NCBI RefSeq assembly: GCF_042453785.1
Contig: NC_091672.1
Location: 4,494,001 to 4,558,000 of the forward strand
DNA: 64,000 bases
Direction of reading: 5' to 3'
Source: Malus domestica
Taxonomy: Eukaryota > Streptophyta > Magnoliopsida > Rosales > Rosaceae
This document shows, one piece after another, positions 60,457 through 64,000 of the stretch. Position numbers and translations under genes: made by a program. Under the pieces are notes generated by a model. The model made no database searches and was not told the DNA's origin. It was given only the letters and a program-made list of their open reading frames with translations. The first letter of the stretch is position 1; the number at the start of each line of letters is the position of its first letter.

Positions 60457-60690
60457 GCCTCTTCGATTTCTGAGATCGGCCCTTGTGGTCTTTGAGCAGC
60501 CCAGCTTTTGAGAAAGCAAGCGCCTCTTCGATTTCTAAGATCGGCTTTCGTGGTCTTTGAGCAGCCCAGCTTTTGAGAAAACAAATGCCTCTTCGATTTC
60601 TGAGATCGGCCCTTGTGGTCTCTGAGCAGCCCAGCTTTTGAGAAAGCAAACGCCTCTTCGATTTCTGAGCAGGCGCCTATTCGATTTCTG
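60457..60690. repeat. Tandem repeat, 3.6 x 65 bp
   Basis: GCCTCTTCGATTTCTGAGAT starts units at 60457, 60522, 60587 and 60652, period 65. It shares GCCTCTTCGATTT and TTTTGAGAAAGCAA with the 64-bp array, so the two arrays probably have a common origin. Confidence 0.9.
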
Positions 60691-60830
60691 AAGCTCCGTC
60701 GAGTGCATATTTTTATAGAGGCTGGTATTAAGTTCCAAAGCACACTTGAATCTCTACTAGTAGAAGCTCCCTTCTTGCACTTCTAAGATCTTGATTTGTC
60801 CGACCTCTTCTCTCTTCAACACCTTTGAAA

Positions 60831-61505
60831 ATGTCTGGCCCTTCCGACTGTCGTTTTGACTTAAACCTTGTTGAAGAGGCAGCCACGCCTTCTCCAGACA
60901 ACATATGGCGCCCATCCTTCTTATCTCCTACTGGTCCTCTTACCGTTGAGGATTCCATAATGAAGAATGATATAACCGCTGCGGTGGTGGCCAGAAACCT
61001 TCTCACTCCTAAAGATAACAGACTACTTTCCAAACGGTTTGATGCGTTGGCTGTTAAGGATTCTCTGGCTCTCAATGTTCAGTGTGCAGGTTCTGTGTCT
61101 AATATGGCCCAACGCCTATTTGCTCGAACCTGCCAAGTTGAATCATTGGCGGCTGAAGTGATAAGTTTCAAACAGGAGATTAGAGGGCTCAAGCATGAGA
61201 ATAAACAGTTGCACCGGCTCGCACATGACTATGCTATAAACATGAAGAGGAAGCTTGACCAGATGAAGGAATCTGATGGTCAGATTTTATCTGATCATCA
61301 GAGGTTTGTGGGTTTGTTCCAAAGGCATTTATTGCCTTCGTCTTCTGAGGCTGTACCGTGTAGTGAAGCTCCAAATGATCAACCTCCGATGCCTCCTCCT
61401 TCTAGGGTTCTGTCCAGTACTGAGGCTTCGAATGATCACCTTCCGGTGCCTTCTCTTTCTGGGGCTCTACCGACTGCTAAGACTTTTCCTAAGCAACCTT
61501 TGTGA
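60831..61505 (+). CDS. Intact 224-aa ORF of the LARD-like element
   Basis: An uninterrupted frame from ATG at 60831 (MSGPSDCRFDLNLVEEAATP) to TGA at 61503-61505. It has a polar N-terminal third, a central region (about 85-155) of charged and hydrophobic residues in heptad-like spacing (RTCQVESLAAEVISFKQEIR, LKHENKQLHRLAHD), and a Pro/Ser-rich tail with two similar segments (EAPNDQPPMPPPSRVL and EASNDHLPVPSLSGAL). No zinc knuckle, protease or pol motif is seen. I recall near-identical proteins being common as uncharacterised repeats in apple and pear, which I cannot check here. A structural gag-like role is a guess. Survival of a long frame next to heavily decayed elements is notable. Confidence 0.6.
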   Translation: MSGPSDCRFDLNLVEEAATPSPDNIWRPSFLSPTGPLTVEDSIMKNDITAAVVARNLLTPKDNRLLSKRFDALAVKDSLALNVQCAGSVSNMAQRLFARTCQVESLAAEVISFKQEIRGLKHENKQLHRLAHDYAINMKRKLDQMKESDGQILSDHQRFVGLFQRHLLPSSSEAVPCSEAPNDQPPMPPPSRVLSSTEASNDHLPVPSLSGALPTAKTFPKQPL

Positions 61506-61775
61506 AGGCTCCATCTTATTTGTTTATTTTGACTCATGTATATGCACATATTTGTAACTTATCGGAGATATCAATAAATAAGCTTTGCTTCATTTCAACG
61601 TATTGTGTTAAATATACCAAAGCCTTCTTCACTAAGTTCTTTGAATTTTTCTTTTGTTGGAGCTTGTATGTTGAAGCTTTGTGAGTGGAGCATGTAGGTT
61701 GAGGTAGTGTTCCCTTAATTTCCCGAGTGAGGAAAACTTCTTGGTTGGAGACTTGAAAAATCCAAGTCACTGAGT

Positions 61776-64000
61776 GGGGTCGACTATATGAATCTTAGAA
61801 TGCCATTGTGCTAAGTCCTGTGTCATGTCCTTCGTTAGATCCAAGTACTCTAAGTATTTTCTTAGAGTCTCTTCCAAAGTTTTCCTAGGTCTTCCTTTAC
61901 CCCTTCGGCCCTGAACCTCTGTCCTGTAGTCGCATCTTCTAACCGGAACGTCAGTAGGCCTTCTTTACATATGTCCAAACCACCGTAATCAATTTTCTCT
62001 TAGCTTTCCTACAATTTCGGCTACTCCTACTTTACCTCGGATATCCTCATTCCTAATCTTATTCTTTCTTGTGTGCCCACATATCCAACGAAGCATCCTC
62101 ATCTCCGTTACACCCATTTTGTGTACGTGTTGATGCTTCACCGCCTAACTTTCTGTGCCATACAGCATCGCCGACCTTATTGCCGTCCTATAAAATTTTC
62201 CCTTGAGCTTCAGTGGCATACGGCGATCACACAACACTCCAGATGCACTCTTCCACTTCATCTATCCAGCTTGTATTCTATGGTTGAGATCTCCATCTAA
62301 TTCTCCGTTCTTTTGCAAGAGAGATCCTAGGTAGTGAAAGCAGTCGCTCTTTGGTATTTCCTGATCTCCGATCCTTACCCCTAACTCATTTTGGCCTCTA
62401 TTTGCACTGAACTTGCACTCCATATATTCTGTCTTTGATCGGCTTAGGCGAAGACCTTTAGATTCCAACATTTCTCTCCAAAGGTTAAGCTTCGCATTTA
62501 CCCCTTCCTGAGTTTCATCTATCAACACTATATCGTCTGCGAAAAGCATACACCAAGGAATATCATCTTGAATATGTCCTATTAACTCATCCATTACCAA
62601 CGCAAAAAGGTAAGGACTTAAGGATGAGCCTTGATGTAATCCTACAGTTATAGGGAAGCTTTCGGTTTGTCCTTCATGAGTTCTTATGGCAGTCTTTGCT
62701 CCTTAGTACATATCCTTTATAGCTTGGATATATGCTACTCGTACTCTTTTCTTCTCTAAAATCCTCCAAAGAATGTCTCTTGGGACCCTATCATACGCTT
62801 TTTCCAAATCTATAAAGACCATGTGTAAATCATTTTTCCCATCTCTATATCTTTCCATCAATCTTCGTAAGAGATAGATTGCCTCCATGGTTGAGCACCC
62901 TGGCATGAACCTGAATTGGTTGTCCGAAACCCATGTCTCTTGCCTCAATCTATGCTCAATGACTCTCTCCCAGAGCTTCATTGTATGACTCATTAGTTTA
63001 ATACCCCTATAGTTCATGGAATTTTGTACATCGCCCTTATTCTTGTAGATAGGCACCAAAGTGCTCTTTCGCCACTCATTTGGCATCTTCTTCATTTTCA
63101 AAATCCTATTGGAAAGGTTAGTGAGCCATGCTATACCTGTCTCTCCCAAGACTTTCCACACTTCAATCGGTATATCATCTGGGCTTACTGCTTTTCTATG
63201 CTTCATCTTCTTCAAAGCTACAACCACTTCTTTCTTCCTGATTAGACGATAAAAGCAGTAGTTTCTACACTCTTCTGAGTTATTCAACTCCCCTAAAGAA
63301 GTACTCCTTTCATGTCCTTCATTGAAAAGATTATGAAAATAACCTCTCCATCTGTTTTTGACCGCGTTCTCTGTAGCAAGAACCTTTCCATCCTCATCCT
63401 TGATGCACCTCACTTGGTTTAGGTCCCTTGTCTTCTTTTCCCTTGCTCTAGCTAGTTTATAGATATCCAACTCTCCTTCTTTGGTATCTAGTTGCTTATA
63501 CATATTGTCATAAGCCGCTAACTTAGCTTCTCTCACAGCTTTCTTCGCCTCTTGCTTCGCTCTTCTATACCTTTCACCATTTTCATCGGTCCTATCTTTG
63601 TATAAGGCTTTACAACATTCCTTCTTAGCCTTCACCTTTGTTTGTACTTCCTCATTCCACCACCAAGATTCCTTTTGGTGTGGAGCAAAGCCCTTAGACT
63701 CTCCTAATACCTCTTTTGCTACTTTTCGGATACAATTAGCCATGGAATCCCACATTTGGCTAGCTTCCCCGTCTCTATCCCACACACACTAGGTGATTAC
63801 TTTCTCTTTGAAAATGGCTTGTTTTTCTCCTTTTAGATTCCACCATTTAGTCCTTGGACACTTCCAAGTCTTGTTTTTTTTTCTCACTCTTTTGATATGT
63901 ACATCCATCACCAACCAGCGATGTTGATTAGCCAAGCTCTCTCCTGGTATAACTTTGCAATCCTTACAAGTTATACGATCTCCTTTCCTCATTAGAAGAA
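61776..64000 (-). mobile_element. LINE (non-LTR) retrotransposon, copy 2, continues beyond window
   Basis: On the minus strand one frame covers the end of the window to about 61,790 and encodes the reverse transcriptase of a plant L1-like LINE. Its 3' end near 61,780-61,900 reads EDMTQDLAQWHS-like codons, as in copy 1. The 5' end lies outside the window. Confidence 0.85.
62262..63992 (-). pseudogene. LINE reverse transcriptase ORF with in-frame stops
   Basis: Legible RT blocks in order: [73 protein letters not shown] and the catalytic LFADDIVLIDE. The pieces 63992-63789, 63785-62703 and 62600-62262 share one frame. Stops near 63788 and 62703 and one at 62259-62261 (in place of the Trp seen in copy 1) are all nonsense changes; I see no frameshift. 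The endonuclease domain would lie upstream, outside the window. Confidence 0.85.

Larger units (their letters stand above)
57935..61775 (+). mobile_element. Non-autonomous LTR-type (LARD-like) element, 5' part
   Basis: It begins TGTTGATGCACAAAATCAG exactly where LINE copy 1 breaks off. A probable LTR runs to 58449 (...TACAAACA), though I could not confirm it against a second LTR in the window. The interior has large direct repeats (58555-58930 against 59155-59400), two tandem arrays and one long ORF. No pol domain is seen. A motif of about 70 bp near 58452-58522 recurs at 61708-61778. LINE copy 2 follows, so the 3' end probably lies beyond the window. Confidence 0.6.

Noticed and set aside
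60293..60743. 118- and 126-codon minus-strand frames over the 65-bp array
   Set aside because: Repeat-derived (EIEEA...SKAGLL units) and in overlapping frames; no independent coding evidence.

Overview
The window is nuclear DNA of a flowering plant. Its genes have GT-AG introns and encode plant-specific proteins, and non-coding DNA is dominated by retrotransposons and MITEs. Several repeats look like families I associate with the apple/pear group of Rosaceae; that placement is from memory and is an inference.

Positions 1-28,430 are gene-rich and hold six genes: (1) the 3' part of a TRAPPC8/Trs85-like vesicle-tethering subunit (221-3692, +); (2, 3) two tandem same-strand Qa-SNAREs of the SYP121/PEN1-SYP122 type (5376-6957 and 10685-12740, +), each with one intron at the same codon; (4) a TatD-family metal-dependent DNase in 12 coding exons (14064-17852, +); (5) a chloroplast two-RRM ribonucleoprotein, CP33 (18479-19958, -), convergent with TatD; (6) an NF-YA2/NF-YA10-type CCAAT-binding subunit (23818-27408, -) with a probable miR169 site in its 3' UTR. 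TRAPPC8 and the two syntaxins act in the same secretory route (tethering and plasma-membrane fusion). I see no evidence that the six genes form a functional cluster. MITEs lie between genes and inside introns.

Positions 28,430-37,806 contain no gene I can support. They hold MITEs, a CACTA terminus, a SINE-like repeat and a solo LTR with a perfect 5-bp target duplication.

Positions 37,807-56,437 form one nested transposon stack. The outer layer is a decayed Ty1/copia element on the minus strand, with LTRs at 37807-38023 and 56209-56437. Inside its gag lies a Ty3/gypsy element on the plus strand (42515-53904), with about 2.7-kb LTRs and a tRNA-Met-type primer site. Inside the 3' LTR of the gypsy element lies a 1.86-kb solo LTR (51490-53349, TSD AGGTC) packed with about 20 copies of a short repeat whose flanking arms covary as hairpins. 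A small poly(A) retroposon with a 12-bp TSD abuts the outer LTR.

Positions 57,090-64,000 hold a LINE 3' fragment on the minus strand, then a non-autonomous LTR-type element (57935-about 61775) carrying an intact 224-aa coiled-coil-like ORF and two sets of 64/65-bp tandem repeats, then a second LINE whose RT ORF is broken only by in-frame stops and runs off the window. The best candidates for something undescribed are the covarying hairpin array and the intact ORF of the non-autonomous element.
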